From Larus michahellis (lineage: Eukaryota > Chordata > Aves > Charadriiformes > Laridae): a stretch of 64,000 nucleotides of DNA. Within the stretch, counting starts at the first letter, position 1; each line of letters starts with the position of its first letter. The stretch covers positions 125,318,125 to 125,382,124 of the forward strand of contig NC_133897.1 in assembly GCF_964199755.1 (NCBI RefSeq). The letters are read 5' to 3'. The notes below the pieces were generated by a model. It was not told where the DNA came from and ran no database searches. It worked only from the letters and a program-made list of their open reading frames with translations. Shown piece by piece: positions 44,601 through 57,353 of this stretch. The position numbers and the translations under genes are program-made.

Positions 44601-45679
44601 CAGGAGCCAGCACAGCTGATGTAAATGTAACAATTTCAAACCACAGTGAAACCGAGGTGGGATAAAACAAGTCTGTATTGCTGAATGGTGTCTGGGTATA
44701 ACTGGTTGAAAAACCTTTTACTTTCTCAATACTGTGATGGCAAGGCAGGTAAATGAGCATTCTAGTAAACTGCATTCACAGCCCACTTTTTCTTATCCCA
44801 CAGCACTTTATCCATAAATGCATTGGCTTGTACCGCTGATTTCTAACACCTTGGCTTTGACGAAGGGCTGGACTGAGAACAAACTTCACTCACGTTATCC
44901 TCCCAGCTTAACAGCTGACCACTGAGAGCTACAAACTAAATCAAGTTTTCCAATGAGGTGATTATCCATCAGTCAGTTGCTTCACTTAGACGTTATTTCC
45001 ATAGCTTGCTTGTTAGAACATCAGATGAAAGTGTGTGAAAGAAAGAGTGTGAAGTTAAAGTGTCATCCGTTACTTCTGCTCTAGCCAGCAGTATTGACGA
45101 CGTCACAAGAAATATGTTAGCTGAACTCTATCAGTAGTTGAAAAATCTGTTCTTATCCCCTACATGCTTATAGATCAACTATTAAAATATGTGCTTCAGG
45201 AAATCTTCTTTCTGATATGTTGAAATTAGTCCAATTGGTACACAGTTCTGAGAGTACCTCTTTTTTCCAAATAGAAGTATGGACATATAAACCTTTATAT
45301 CTTTCATGTTCTCCACTATTTCTTGGATATTGTGGTTAATTATATTATTCCACACCATATTTTGGCTTAAATTCTCGAAGAGCTCTGGAATACATGTTAC
45401 TGGGACCCTGTTCTACAGAACACCATCAAATTTGTCTGCTTATTATCTTTAATCAATTATTTTCCTGATCTGGTCTATGTGTACATGTTGTTACTATAAA
45501 GTGTATTAAGCTTTCTATCATAAAAAGGTGAACCTAAACTCTTTTCTGTAGGTTCATGCTTCTCTCATTTAGTACATTAATAACATTAATGTTAAAGCAG
45601 TCTTTGGAAGAACCTGAAATGTGCAAAGCTTTTATTTCTGTGTTGATCAGAGACAACTAATATGTTTTTTTTTACACAG
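41662..45679. other. Gene-free stretch, possibly an intron
   Basis: 4 kb between two candidate exons. Nothing else is supported. A short open segment at 43303-43376 ends at a donor-like GTAAGA but its acceptor is weak. Confidence 0.4.
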
Positions 45680-45775
45680 AAACTGTTCAATGTCAAAGTC
45701 GTGCTGAACAATATTTTGTCATTTGTGGATGATGTGAAATGGAGTGTCACAGATTCCCCAAAAATACAAACGTGA
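45680..45775 (+). CDS. Candidate terminal exon of the same unidentified gene
   Basis: After the acceptor TTTTTTTTTACACAG the sequence reads KLFNVKVVLNNILSF and VDDVKWSVTDSPKIQT, then TGA. It starts in phase 0, so it can follow the exon ending at 41661 without a frame change. Together they would give a 73-residue C-terminal piece of a helical protein. No clear AATAAA was found in the first few hundred bases after it, which weakens the call. Confidence 0.35.
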   Translation, partial: KLFNVKVVLNNILSFVDDVKWSVTDSPKIQT

Positions 45776-47721
45776 ACAAGAGTAGTTATGGTTAGTGATT
45801 AAAATTTTAAGGTAAGCCAATGAAAGCAGCAGCAGAAAGGATCACCTTATGCAGCCTTTTTTCAAAATTAAGCAATTAGGCGTAAAACACACAGAACCAA
45901 ATTATTTCTCATTGGTTCATTAATTCAATCATATTTTTCTGAACTGCATGATTTTCAGTAAGTATAAACTAAGTGTAGCAGGCTGTGAATAAACTTACAC
46001 TTGAATAATATATTTTTGGTTATTTTGTTTTTTTAATAACCAAAAATCCCATTTTAGCTATTGGGGGTCATCAGAGTGAGGGTTCTGTTTTGAGTTACAG
46101 GTTTTGCAGATTTTAAAGCCCTTCAAAGTAATTTATTGAAATCTTCCAAATTTGGATATTATTCAAAAGCCTATAAAAACAGAAAAAAAAATATTTCAGC
46201 TGAAATGAAACAACAAAATTAATAATACAGACATTCATACATGTTAAAGCCCTGTGCAATAATAATACTTTAAGGTATCTTTCCAATTAACATAATTTAT
46301 GCTTTTAAAACGACTGGAAATTTTAAAAACAGGTTTTAACTAAGTGGCTTGTTTGTTTTTTTTCCTCCTAATGAATTTTCTGTTCTAACCATTAGACTCA
46401 AATAATCACAACGTGATTCACGTCATCTGGTAAAATTGATTCTGGGAGGAATAAGTTGGATTTGAGTGATAAGCATTTCATTTTGAAATTATTCACCTGC
46501 TAGTGAAAACAATGTGCACTGTCCTTTCTGAAATAAATTAAAGTAATATTTCTGTAGTAGGGTCAGATTACTTTTTTTCTAAGGTTAAAATGCTGTCCAG
46601 AACTGATAACACTGAAGCTGAGGGCAATATTTGTTTGGATCAGATTTTCATCCAAGGCATTTGCATACACATAAGAAGCCTCCTGTAGATCATCACTCTT
46701 CTTTCTTGAATTTTCAGGCAGAAATTGGTATTTTTAATTTACGTTCCCTACTTGGTCACAAATTGAAAAATCTGTGGGAATTTAAAATAGCCAAGGTCAT
46801 CACTGTATTTGGCAAAAGAAAAAATTGAGTAGCTTTCTTTGCTCCTGCAAAACCAGCACTATAGCCCAACAAAACTGTTTTTTCCAAGAATTATGTCATA
46901 CAAACCTCATACATGGAACGTTAATTTCTGTCATGGCTATCTTTTATATTGCTATATAACTTCAAAATGAGAATCGAGGTGTGCTCATTATCAAGTTATG
47001 CCATTATCTTTGGATATCTGAAATCCAGTAGTTGGATTATCTGGTTATACTTCATGATGGAGGTCAAGCCAGCATTCATTACTCAAGTATATAGACTGGA
47101 ACTCCAAATCTAACTTGATTCTTAAAACAGTATGGTCATTTCTGCAAGGTGCACAGCCCAGCAATCAAGTCTTGACAACCCTAAATTTGCTCCCTGCAGA
47201 GGCAGTTCAGGTGCCCCTTCACTGCCTTCCTGACCCCACACCCATATGAAGCCCTGCCAATAAACACACAGCCTCATGCTCCAGTTCTGACAGCATCTAT
47301 TTGGCTGCATGTAGCAGACAGACCCATCCTACATGCTGGATCCTCTGCATCCTTTAGCTGCTGATTCCAAACAACTGAACAAGAGCTAGCATACACCTAG
47401 CAAGGCATTCAGAAATGGGAAGCAGTCTTCAGATCATTACCCCTGTGATTCTATAACAGCACACTATAATCAAGAGACAGAGACAGGCACATCTCAAAGG
47501 GAGTCAAGATGTTCCCACTGGTGAGCTAGGCAAGATGCATTCCAGCCCACATGTTTCTGCAGTGCTCTCATGTACTCCCTAATGAACACTCAGAGTCTTT
47601 GCTTTGCATCCATTGCACCTCGACAGGATCTTAAACTAAAGCTGCAATGCCCAAAATATTGGCTTATTATTAATTTATTGGAGATAAACAGAAGATAGAG
47701 ATTAAAAAAAAAAAAAAAAGA
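45776..47721. other. Gene-free stretch with a hairpin
   Basis: AT-rich; only the inverted repeat at 46012-46047 stands out. Confidence 0.4.
46012..46047. repeat. Perfect 13-bp inverted repeat, 10-nt loop
   Basis: ATTTTTGGTTATT at 46012-46024 and its exact reverse complement AATAACCAAAAAT at 46035-46047, separated by a T-rich loop. Confidence 0.92.
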
Positions 47722-48077
47722 TAAAAAGAAAGACATGGACCTGTTGGAGCAAGTCCAGAGGAGGGCCACGAAGGTGATCAGAGGGATGGAATGTAGTGAT
47801 AGGACAAGGCGTAATGGTTTTAAACTGGAAGGGAGTAGATTTGGATTACATATTAGGAAGAATTTCTTTACTCTGAGGGTAGTGAGACACTGGCGCAGGT
47901 TGCCCAGAGAAATTGTGGATGCCCCATCCCTGGAAGTGTTCAAGGCCAGGCTGGATGGGGCTTTGAGCAACCTTTTTTAGTGGGAGGTGTCCCTGCCCAT
48001 GGCAGGGTGGTTGGAGCTAGGTGATCTTTAAGGTCCCTTCCAACGCTAACCATTCTGTGATTCTGATTCTATGAAAC
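47722..48077 (+). mobile_element. CR1 LINE 3' fragment with an internal deletion
   Basis: It starts after an A run (47703-47719) with 'gacatggacctgttggagcaagtccagaggagg' ([16 protein letters not shown]). It jumps at about 47791 directly to 'gataggacaaggcgtaatgg' (DRTRRNG), losing about 110 bp of ORF, and runs to the 3' tail 'cattctgtgattctgattctatg' at 48077. Confidence 0.9.
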
Positions 48078-48126
48078 ACTCCAAACATTGGATGTGCTGG
48101 TAAAAAACAACTCTTGATTTTTCTTT

Positions 48127-48177
48127 CCAGGGATTAAGACACTATCAGTATTCCAGGATTAAGACACTATCAGTACC
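48127..48177. repeat. 26-bp tandem duplication
   Basis: CCAGGGATTAAGACACTATC..., 48127-48152, is repeated with one missing G at 48153-48177. Confidence 0.9.
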
Positions 48178-48190
48178 TATTGGCACCAAC

Positions 48191-48240
48191 AGGCATCAAT
48201 GCGTATTGATATCTGTTGATACCAATAGATGTTGATGCCT
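48191..48240. repeat. 50-nt hairpin, imperfect
   Basis: The arms AGGCATCAA and TTGATGCCT (9 bp) enclose a 4x4 internal loop. A second 10-bp stem with one mismatch follows (TATTGATATC with GATACCAATA), closed by the TGTT loop. Confidence 0.85.
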
Positions 48241-51200
48241 ACTGGAAGGAATCAACACCTATCAGCACCTATGGGTACCACTACTGACAGCCATTAACAG
48301 TAATCTGCAGGCAATGTCATTTGTCAGTGCCTGTGGCTCCATCTCAGACAGCAGATATTTCTGACCCATGTAGTCCTGGCTCTGTTTAAATTGAAAGTTT
48401 TAACTCAGGCCTCAAAAAATAATAGCATCCATTATATAACTCAACTCTTATTACTGAACGCAGCTGCTTAATGTAGTGAACACCATTGCTTAAAAATAAA
48501 AATATAAAAACAATGATACGGATAAGAATCCCAACTTCTATTAAACAGAGATCTTGGTTACATTCAAAGAAGTATAAAGGCATAACAAGACACGTGAAGG
48601 ACATCACTGTTTACCATGGCTCAGCCACCTCTATAGTATGGGTAATCAAAAAAAACCCAAACAACCACAATAGGAATAAGCTATTGTAAGTGGCCTGTTC
48701 ATATAGAGTTTTGCCTTCAGGGAAGAAAGGAACTGTACTAATATACTACAAAACAGTAACTGAAAATGCAGAAAGTCAAGGATTAACTGTGGCAACTTTG
48801 TTGTTTCCTCTCTACAAAATAAGTGTTAAAAAAAATGAAACCAAATGAAAACCAAACTCACAAAAAGCTATGCAATCCCAGGATAATCCTTTTTTCATGG
48901 TTATTTGATCATATATTCAACATGATTTTTTTTTTTTCAAGAAGCAGTGCCTAGTGGTATCAGTGAAGAAAAATGGTTTTCTGAGGCAAGCCGCTTTCCT
49001 TCAGCGGTGCATTGTGTGCTGATTGTTTCAGAGCATTCACGTCCTCTTTTCATTGCAGAGTGAAGGAAGTCATTTGTTCCATTGTACGTGGCTCTCTCCC
49101 GCCCTCCTCACTTCCTCTTTTGCCCTTTATTGTATTGAGTCATGCTCTGTATATTCCTATTTAACAGCCATAAGAAAGCCCCGATTGTCTCTGTTAATAC
49201 ATTTGCCTGGTGTGAGAGCTGGACGTCGCAAACCAGCTCCGTGTGAGCCACCTGCTGCACAAGAAATCAAGCAGGAGGAGGTCAGCCTTTAAACCACAGA
49301 GTGAGTCGGAGTGAAACCGGCACTGGCAGCTTCACAGCTTTGCAGCGTTGCAGAAGCACAGTGGGTCCACTCTAAATTTGGCAGTAAAGTCTACTAGAAG
49401 GTCAGCACGCTCTTGCTATGCATTCATTCTCTGCATTGTCCTCCTATAGAAATCACCTGTATTATTCCTCAAAACAACTGCTGCCACTGTGCTCCAGTAT
49501 ACGTAGATAGTGCATACACAAAGAATAACACAGAGTTATAGACACAATAGACACAATAGACACAAAGTCTACTATACCAGGCTCTTGAATCTAATGAACT
49601 AATTTACCTGATCTTCGAAATTACTGCAGGCCAAATTAAAGCCGTGTTACAGGAGAACAGCAATCACGTGTACTGTTATCTGAATACCCTCAAGTAAGAA
49701 CAGAGCAATGTGAATTCTGTTTTGTAACAAAAGCTGTTTCTCCCTGCATTAACCATTTGTATGCACTGACAGTGGCATTCAGAGAAGTCAACAATTAGAA
49801 GGATTAGGAAATCTGTGAAAAAGACAATAATAAAGTTTTGGTTCATGGCTTTGTAACTACAATGTACAAGAATGTCTAAGCTGATTTCTCATTAAGAACA
49901 ACTAAAATAGAACTTAAAATGGTGTTAGAACATTCCATTCCAACTGACATTTTTTATGTTTATCTGGGTTATATTTCTGCAAACATTGCAAAGAGAAAAT
50001 TACAGGCACATGCCTTACCAATAGTAACAGAAGACCTAGTGGGGAAAAAAGAACATGTACAACATTGAAAACATATTCCTCAGTCAAGGCAAATTGGAGA
50101 TGTATTGAAAAAACATCACAGTAATGTTTTTCTTTTGATTGCAAACTTTTAATGATTCAAACAGAATGAATGTGAATGTAAAGTTATTTTGCAAATACCC
50201 TAAACAGTAATTACTCATTCTCTTTGACTGCCATGTTTTTTCTAACTCTTCAAACTTCAGCAAAGTAATTGTAGGTACAGGAGTACACAGAGATGTAGAA
50301 ATGTGAACTATTAATAGTGAACACCTGAAAAAAAATATTCAATATATAACATGCTATAAGTCCATAGTTACACCCAAACCGTACCAATCCTCTGGCGACA
50401 CTGTGAAAAACATCACGAGAATTCATTCTTATGTTTTAATACAACAGCAACAAAGCGTTAGAAATGCTTGTGACAAAATAGGTTGCTGCATTTTAGCACC
50501 AGCACTGCTCGATTAATTCAATGATATCTTTTTTACCTGTTTGTGTTGTTTGTTTTTTTTTCACAAAGTGAGTGAATTAGACGTTTACATTTATACATCT
50601 GTATGTATTCGAATAACTATGTCTCACAATTTACATTTCTGCCTGTGTTTGTTACACTGTGAAAAATGCAAGCAACAGACATAAACCACTCAACAGGTGC
50701 ATCAGGGAACAAATAAGCATGTTGCCCAAATAAAACCACAGGGGTCAGCCTTCACTGAAATGAGCACGTGTAAACAAGCGATGTAACACGTTTGCCTGCA
50801 GCCTATATATAATTCTTACGCTATGCGTATGTTTACCATTAAGCGTGTGCTAAACTGTGCTTTGGATTGGTGGCTGTTTAAATTTTAAAAGCCAGCTTTA
50901 TACCTAAATTTAATGACTATTGAAACTTGTTAAATATGCCCATCTTTAACCTAGCCTTCCTACCCTGTTCCACTCTGAAGATCATTATTTCTCTTCATTT
51001 TGACAACAGGTTACAGCAGACAGAAGAAGGGAAATGGCAGGAGGGCAGGAGAGAGAAAAAGAGAGCAGCCCAAAGCCGTAACGTGCTGAATGCCTCCTAT
51101 GAACTTCTGTATGTTCATGGAAGGATCCAGTGGCACTTTGGTATTGATGGACAAGTCCTGACAGGCTGGAATTGGAACAGAAGAGGGAAACTGGAAGGAT

Positions 51201-52451
51201 TAACATGTCTCAGGGCTTGGTCTGAGCCCTGGACTCTAAACCATGGGTCTATGTTTCCCAAAAGAATGGACACACTAGGAATCTAAATTCTTATTAACTC
51301 TCAATTTTAGAGCATCTTCTTGCCATGAAATTAAAAAAATTAGAAAATGGCCAGAGATAAAAAGGGAACTGAAAGAGATAGGGGAATATGATCATTCATC
51401 TTGTGTGCATACTTCTCTCACAAAAACTTTGATATGACACTCCATAAGATGGTATCCAGTGTTCATCATGTATTTATAGTACTGACGTTTAAAGAAATCA
51501 GCCTCAATTTTGTGTTCATACCCAACAGTAAAACCAACATCAGAATTAAGAACAAACACATGTTGACAGTGTATGCAAAATTATCAGCCATTTCAGAATA
51601 AAAAAGTTTAATAACAGTTCCAGCCTCATTTACTTCTCAGTTCAGGGGTCTGGTTTTTAGGAAGGGGAAGCTGTTTGTTTGCTTCTTTCCTGAAGCTGAC
51701 AACATCAGTTGCTCCTGAAAATGATCAGAGGCTCCATTAATCTTACCATCTTTCCAAAAATATCCAATCACCTTCTTCCAGGTACACTCAAATACCACAT
51801 GACACTGCTTTAACACTCAGATTAAATTCTCCACAGATGACAAAAGAGCTGAAAGACTGAGCATATTTCATTCCTGGGATCAGTGCACAGGCTAACACAA
51901 AAACAGGTACACCTGAAATTGCACTGGTCTTCGTGAATTAAAAAAGAGAAGCTGTGAACCGTCTCTGTTAATTACAATTTAAAGAGCTTGGACTTAATCC
52001 AGTTGTTTAACCACGTGCTTAGCCTACTCTGAGCCTGAGCATCTCCATGGAGAAACATCCTGCTTTGCAATGCCCCTCCTGGTGTTTGCATTCACCCTCC
52101 AGCACCTGTGAGCGCAGGTCCCCATCATTTCTGGGGAATAGTTGAGCCCTCTTCCCTTTCCAAACAACCAGACTGTAGGAAGAGATTTTCTGTCTAATTT
52201 CCCATTTCCTATTACAAGATAGATGGGTTCCAGACCAAATTAAAGTGTAACTTGGTCTCCATCGTGTAGGTCCACCTATATATAGTCAAGGCTAGCTAAG
52301 CATCTCCCAAACTCCATCAGCCTGTGGCAAAGGCAGGCTAAGATTCTGAGAAGTCTGTGTTGCTTCTCTTGGAAAGGCATCTTGTGCCTATGAACTCACT
52401 TTATTCTGTCCCCTGGCTAAGACAGGATTTGTTTTGTGTTTTGTTTTTTAG
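48241..52451. other. Long gene-free stretch
   Basis: No recognised gene or repeat. An open segment at 49168-49292 follows TTTAACAG and is proline/arginine-rich (LPGVRAGRRKPAPCEPP, then AAQEIKQEE) before a stop. It may be an exon but has no clear donor or family. A 119-codon frame at 50927-51286 is unrecognised. Confidence 0.4.
49538..49564. repeat. 9-bp tandem repeat, 3 perfect copies
   Basis: ATAGACACA is repeated three times without interruption. Confidence 0.95.
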
Positions 52452-52554
52452 GGTACAGAAAATAAAGGTGTCGTTTGCCTCCGGTTTTGTTCCTCCATCT
52501 AATGTGCTGTTAAGAAGAGATGCTTCAATTTTCTTTCCGCTGCTAATGAAGCAA
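52452..52554 (+). CDS. Candidate internal exon, unidentified
   Basis: The segment is bounded by a polypyrimidine tract with acceptor (TTTTGTTTTTTAG) and a consensus donor (AAGCAA|GTGAGT). One base completes a codon, then 34 codons follow (VQKIKVSFASGFVPPSN, VLLRRDASIFFPLLMKQ). The other frames stop. It lies downstream of the candidate terminal exon at 45680, so it would belong to a different gene or show that one of the two calls is wrong. Confidence 0.35.
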
Positions 52555-53511
52555 GTGAGTATTTGTCTTGCTTCTTCAATCAGAGCTCTAATAATTGAAA
52601 GGAAGGGGACTGAAAAATACGAGAGAGCTCTTGGAAGAAGATGAATGTCCTGGAATGTCCCCACCCTCATTGTTTTGTAAACAAGTTAGTCAGATTCCAA
52701 GCCTATAGGCTGAATTGCACAATAAAACCGAGGTGGTTTCACTCAATATTGATACAACTACTTACAGAGTAAATTGTTATTAGAAGTGAGAATATCTTCC
52801 TCAATAAAAGTTGTGTTTCGCAAGTGTTGTGCTTAATGTTTGATCCCTACTAGAGGCTAAGTCAATTCTACCTATGGAAAATTAAAAATTTTGAGGTTAT
52901 GACACTGATCTGATGAAAGCTGTCTGTAATAAGAATTGCTTTGATATATGTAACCATCACGCTGTAAAAAGAATTTTGGCACAGAGGCCAAACAAGGGAT
53001 GGAGAACAGTTAACCTCAATGACTGTAGTCCAAACAAGTAATGAATCAAATCTAATAGAAATCAGACTTTCCCCAGCTCCAGGTAGAGAGACATGGAAAA
53101 AGCGAAGTATTTCCAAACCAAAGCAAAAGTTCAAAGGAGATTCAGAAAACATCTTAGGCTCACAGAATTACACAAGAAGCTTTGTAAAGAAAAAAGATTA
53201 AAGGTTCACTTATTCTGCCAGCTGAACAATCAGCTGCACTCAGAAAAGGAAATCTGAAACAAAGAAAAGCACAAGTTTATATACTTCTCTCAGTAATATT
53301 ACAGAAGTGATACCAGTACTAAATTCACAGGTTCTACAAGAAATAGTTTATTACTAAGAATCTTTTTACATTTTTGATTTTTTTTTTACCTCTTGACATA
53401 AAAAAAATCATTAGAAAAAGTGATTAATGTTATCACAGCTTTAATGCAGAAAATATTTTCTGCTCAGTGTTGATTTTCGTGGGAAACTTTTACTGTGTTG
53501 TTTTAAAAGAT
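52555..53511. other. Gene-free stretch
   Basis: AT-rich; nothing supported. The last five bases (AAGAT, 53507-53511) are the left target duplication of the next LTR. Confidence 0.45.
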
Positions 53512-54068
53512 TGTCCCAGTTTGGGGTGGAGCAGAACCAACTTTCTGTTCAGTGAGACGGGCCCTTGCTCACACTTGTTGCTGTGGGACGCACCTGTGGG
53601 GAGGCGTGACCAATCGGGTATTCAATCCCATCTGCCATGCTCACTATAAAAGCTGAGGGACCAAAGGGGTTAGGTTGGCTCTTTGTCTTTGCCATCTGTT
53701 TAGGGGCTCTTGTTTGGTGGACTGCTTCTTCAGTGAATGACGTCTGAGGAGGATCCCATCTCCTGATCTGTCTTTTGATTCCAGTCAGCGTATTCCAGTT
53801 CCCATTTGTCACTGAGTCCAGTCTGGAACTTTCCCACTGCCTGACAGTGACATCTCCCTGGGATCTTGATACAGTTTTGTGTATATTTATTTATATTGTA
53901 TCTACTTCATTATATTCTTTTTTATTTATTATTAATATTTTATTAAAGTAGTTTAGTTTTTTTCTAAACTCATAACTCTCTTTATCTCTTTTCTTCCTCT
54001 CCTTGAGTGAGAAGTGGTGGAGAGCATCTGTTGTCTTGTCATTGGCCAACCCATCCCAAACCATGACA
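53512..54068 (+). mobile_element. Solo ERV LTR with perfect 5-bp target duplication
   Basis: A 557-bp LTR with ends TGTCCCAGTTTGG...AACCATGACA, flanked on both sides by AAGAT (53507-53511 and 54069-54073). It contains a TATA box at 53645 and an ATTAAA-type poly(A) signal at 53942. It is the same family as the LTR at 1235-1838 but in the opposite orientation. There is no internal proviral sequence. The intact ends and identical duplication show a clean insertion followed by LTR-LTR recombination. Confidence 0.88.
53645..53652 (+). promoter_or_regulatory. LTR TATA box
   Basis: TATAAAAG about 130 bases into the LTR. The position and context are shared with the copy at 1678-1685. Confidence 0.5.
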
Positions 54069-54073
54069 AAGAT

Positions 54074-56246
54074 AAAGTAAGCTTTCCTCCATAGCACCAT
54101 GCTTAGATTCAGTCTACTACAACTACTTTGGATGGTCTCGTAGTTGAAGTTACCTCTGTTTCCTTTAAGTAAAGTGTGATTATGGGGACTATAACACCTA
54201 GGTAAACAGTGTTTTATATGCAGTAGAAAAGAAAGAAAGAATTGGAAGACTATTTAAATTGCATTCTTAAAGGGGTGATCCTTCTCCGATAACATTTATG
54301 GGTCTTTTAACAGCAGCTGCAAATATAAGGATGCAGAGCATCAGGTGAAAAGTTCTGATTAAAAGGGTCCATATGAAGTGGTACTGTTTTCAAAATCCAG
54401 GGAGAAGACAGATCACCTAGAGACATAGTACCCCAACAAGAGACTGTGACTCTAAAGAGGTCCCAGCCTGTTTCCCTATATGCACAAATGAAATTCAGAT
54501 TCTTCTAAAATACCTGACACTGTTTGGGCGTAATTTAAGATTACTGATCCACAATGGCTGATCGCTCCCACCAGCAGCTCTAAGAGCAAAGGTACCCTTC
54601 TACTTCTGTGTCCCTGCACAGTCCTCTCCTTTGGAGACAACTAGTTAAGAAAGAAAAATAGGTGTTCTTTTGTTTGTACAACTACTACTATTTTTGCAGT
54701 AGGACAGGAATAACATGTAAAACAAATCAACCAACAACTTGTACCTTTTCTATGGATTTGCTGAACAGTAGATCTATGGCAATAAGGAAATTCTGTAGAT
54801 TTCTGCATTCATAAATTCTTCTTAACTTTGGCAGACAGCAAATTTGCTGTTACCTCAGATATGTTTTCTACTGCTACTTAGAAAATAATTACATATGCTA
54901 AATCCCTATGTTTGCATATTCTCCTTTTGGCTTTCATTCAGACATATGGAAAAGATTTACAGTTCAAAACTACAGGTTATCTTATACTGTGCCAATAGCA
55001 ACATTTCTGTTAAAAAAAACAACTGCAATCACTTTGATGAGCTTACAGAATACACTCATTTTCTGAAGTCAAAAAAAAAAAAAGAAAGAGTCAAAGTCAC
55101 AAAATAGCCATCAACTAAAAGGCCATTCCTATTTTTCTTCACTCACTGTTCCTCAGGCAATAAAATTCCATTATAATAATGTACTTCATTTGTGCATTTT
55201 TATCACCTCTGCTCATGTATTTGGCAGTTCATTTAGAAATTAATTTGGATCAACTTTTAGCTTTTCGTAAAAGTACTGAAAAAACCAGTGTTGGGCAAGT
55301 TCCAAGCAAGGTCAAGACATGTTGTGTTCCTAAACCACCTCCATAATTTTAGTGTCAACCAGGTTGCTGGCAGGGATGCTTAGACTCATCATGTCAAGCT
55401 ATCAAAACAGGAAAAAAGAATCGTTTTCATATCTTTACCAGTGAATCTTTCCTCAAATTCATGAGCCTCTTCTTGAAACAAATATTTAAAAGAAATTAAA
55501 GCACTAGACTAAAAAGACTGTCTGGCAATAAGTATATTTGGTTTTAGAAATCATGCAACTCTCTTACATAGTACTTGACAGTTCTGAACAGAGGAGGTCA
55601 GTGCTCCAGAGTGCTGAAGGTCTAAAGCTCATTGAAAACGATGCAAAAAATTTGTCACTGAGCTGGTAGACAATGGAACAAGCTGCTATCATCAAAACTA
55701 GACTGAAAAATAAAGAAAAATGTGTGATGTATTGAATGTAGCACAATTTTACAAAACAACCTGCATCTCATTAGATACCAATACTGTTCTCTCCTGTTTT
55801 AACCCTTATAATGAAAATAAGATGAGCTACAAAATAACATGTTACATAAGGAGATAAACAGAACCAATGAGCTGATTGAGTTAAAATGACACAGCACTTG
55901 ACAGTAAATAAAAAAAATATATATATTCTTTTTTTTAATAAGCCTCAAGTAAAAAGAAAAAAAAAGGATGAACTACTGGCCGGATATAGAGACTTGAAAT
56001 GAACCCTTACTAAGCAGTGCTGAGCAATGAAAGGTAACCTAAAAGCAATGTGTAAAAGTCAAGGTGCCAACAGGCATGCATTGCTCCTGAAGATGAGAGC
56101 AAAACTGCTAGTGACACAATAGTAAATGTTATGCCAAAAACCATATCAAATTTATCAAATATTGTTACAAAAGTTGTAAACGGCATGACTCAAAGCAGTC
56201 ATGGAACACAGAGCAGGACAGCTTGTCCAGCCAGCCTAGCTGTTGT
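54074..56246. other. Gene-free stretch
   Basis: AT-rich with an A run at 55070-55083; no gene supported. Confidence 0.45.
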
Positions 56247-57250
56247 AGAATCATGGAATTGGTTTGGCTGGAAGAGACTTTTAAGATCATCAAGTCCAAC
56301 TGTTAACCTAGCACTGCAAAAACCACCACTAAACCATGTCCCTCAGCACAAGACCTACATGTCTTTTAAATACCTCCAGGGACAGGGACTCAACCACTTC
56401 CCTGGCCAGCGTCTTCCAGTGCTTGATAACCTTTTCAGTGTCAATATTTTTTCCTAATATGAAGTCTTAACTTCCCCTGGCACAACTTGAGGCCATTTAT
56501 TCTTGTCCTAGCGCATGTTATTTGGGAGAAGAGACTAACCCCCACCTCTCTACAACCTCCCTTCAGGTAGTTGTAGAGAGCCATAAGGTCTCCCCTGAGC
56601 GTCCTTTTCTCCAACCCCAGATCCCTCAGCTACTCCTTGTTAAACTTGTGCTTTAGACCCCTCACGGGCTTTGTTGCCTTTCTCTGGACATGCTCCAGGA
56701 GGATAATGACCTCCCTCGTCCTGCCGGCCACATTATTTCTGATACAAGACAGAACGCTGTTGGCCTGCTTCGCCTGGACACACTGCTGGCTCATATTCAG
56801 CCAGCTGTCAACCCATACCCCCACGTCCTTTTCCAATGGGCAGCTTCCCAGCCACTCTCCTGTAGCACTGCATGGGGTTGTTGTGACCCAAGTGCAGGAT
56901 CCGGCACTTGGCCTTGTAGAACCTCACACCGTTGGCCTCGGCCCAGCGCCCCAGCCTGTCCAGATCCCTCTGCAGAGCCTTCCTACCCTCAAGCACATCA
57001 ACACTGATGCCCAGCTTGGTGTCATCTGCAAACTTACTGAAGGTGCACTCGATCCCCTCGTCCACATCGTTGATAAAGATATTAAAAAGAGAGGAGGCCC
57101 CTGGGGGGAGCCCTGGGGAACACCGTTTGTGACCGGCCGCCAACTGGATTTAACTCCATTCACCACACCTCCTAGGGCCCATCCAGCCAGCCAGCCAGCT
57201 TATTACCCAGCGAAGCCTATGGCCGTCCAAAGCCATGAGCAAAATGCTCC
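56247..57250 (-). mobile_element. CR1 LINE 3' fragment downstream of ITPRIPL1
   Basis: Minus-strand CR1 from the 3' tail ('agaatcatggaattggtttggctgg', 56249) to the RT palm (FADDTKL at about 57017-57035, and [18 protein letters not shown] at about 57105-57165). It ends near 57250. The frame is broken in several places (for example around 56640-56830), so it is inactive. Its 5' limit is about 100 bp from the poly(A) signal of the ITPRIPL1 copy. Confidence 0.92.
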
Positions 57251-57353
57251 CTGGCTCTGTGGCAGCTGAGCTGTCAGCACCCTACGCCTGCATTCCCCGC
57301 CAAAGTGATGCCCGGACACTCATGGACGCGGCGTCTCTGTGTTAAACAAGTGA

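Noticed and set aside
50927-51286. 119-codon plus-strand frame
   Set aside because: No recognisable domain, splice signals or promoter. Its length is within reach of chance in 64 kb.
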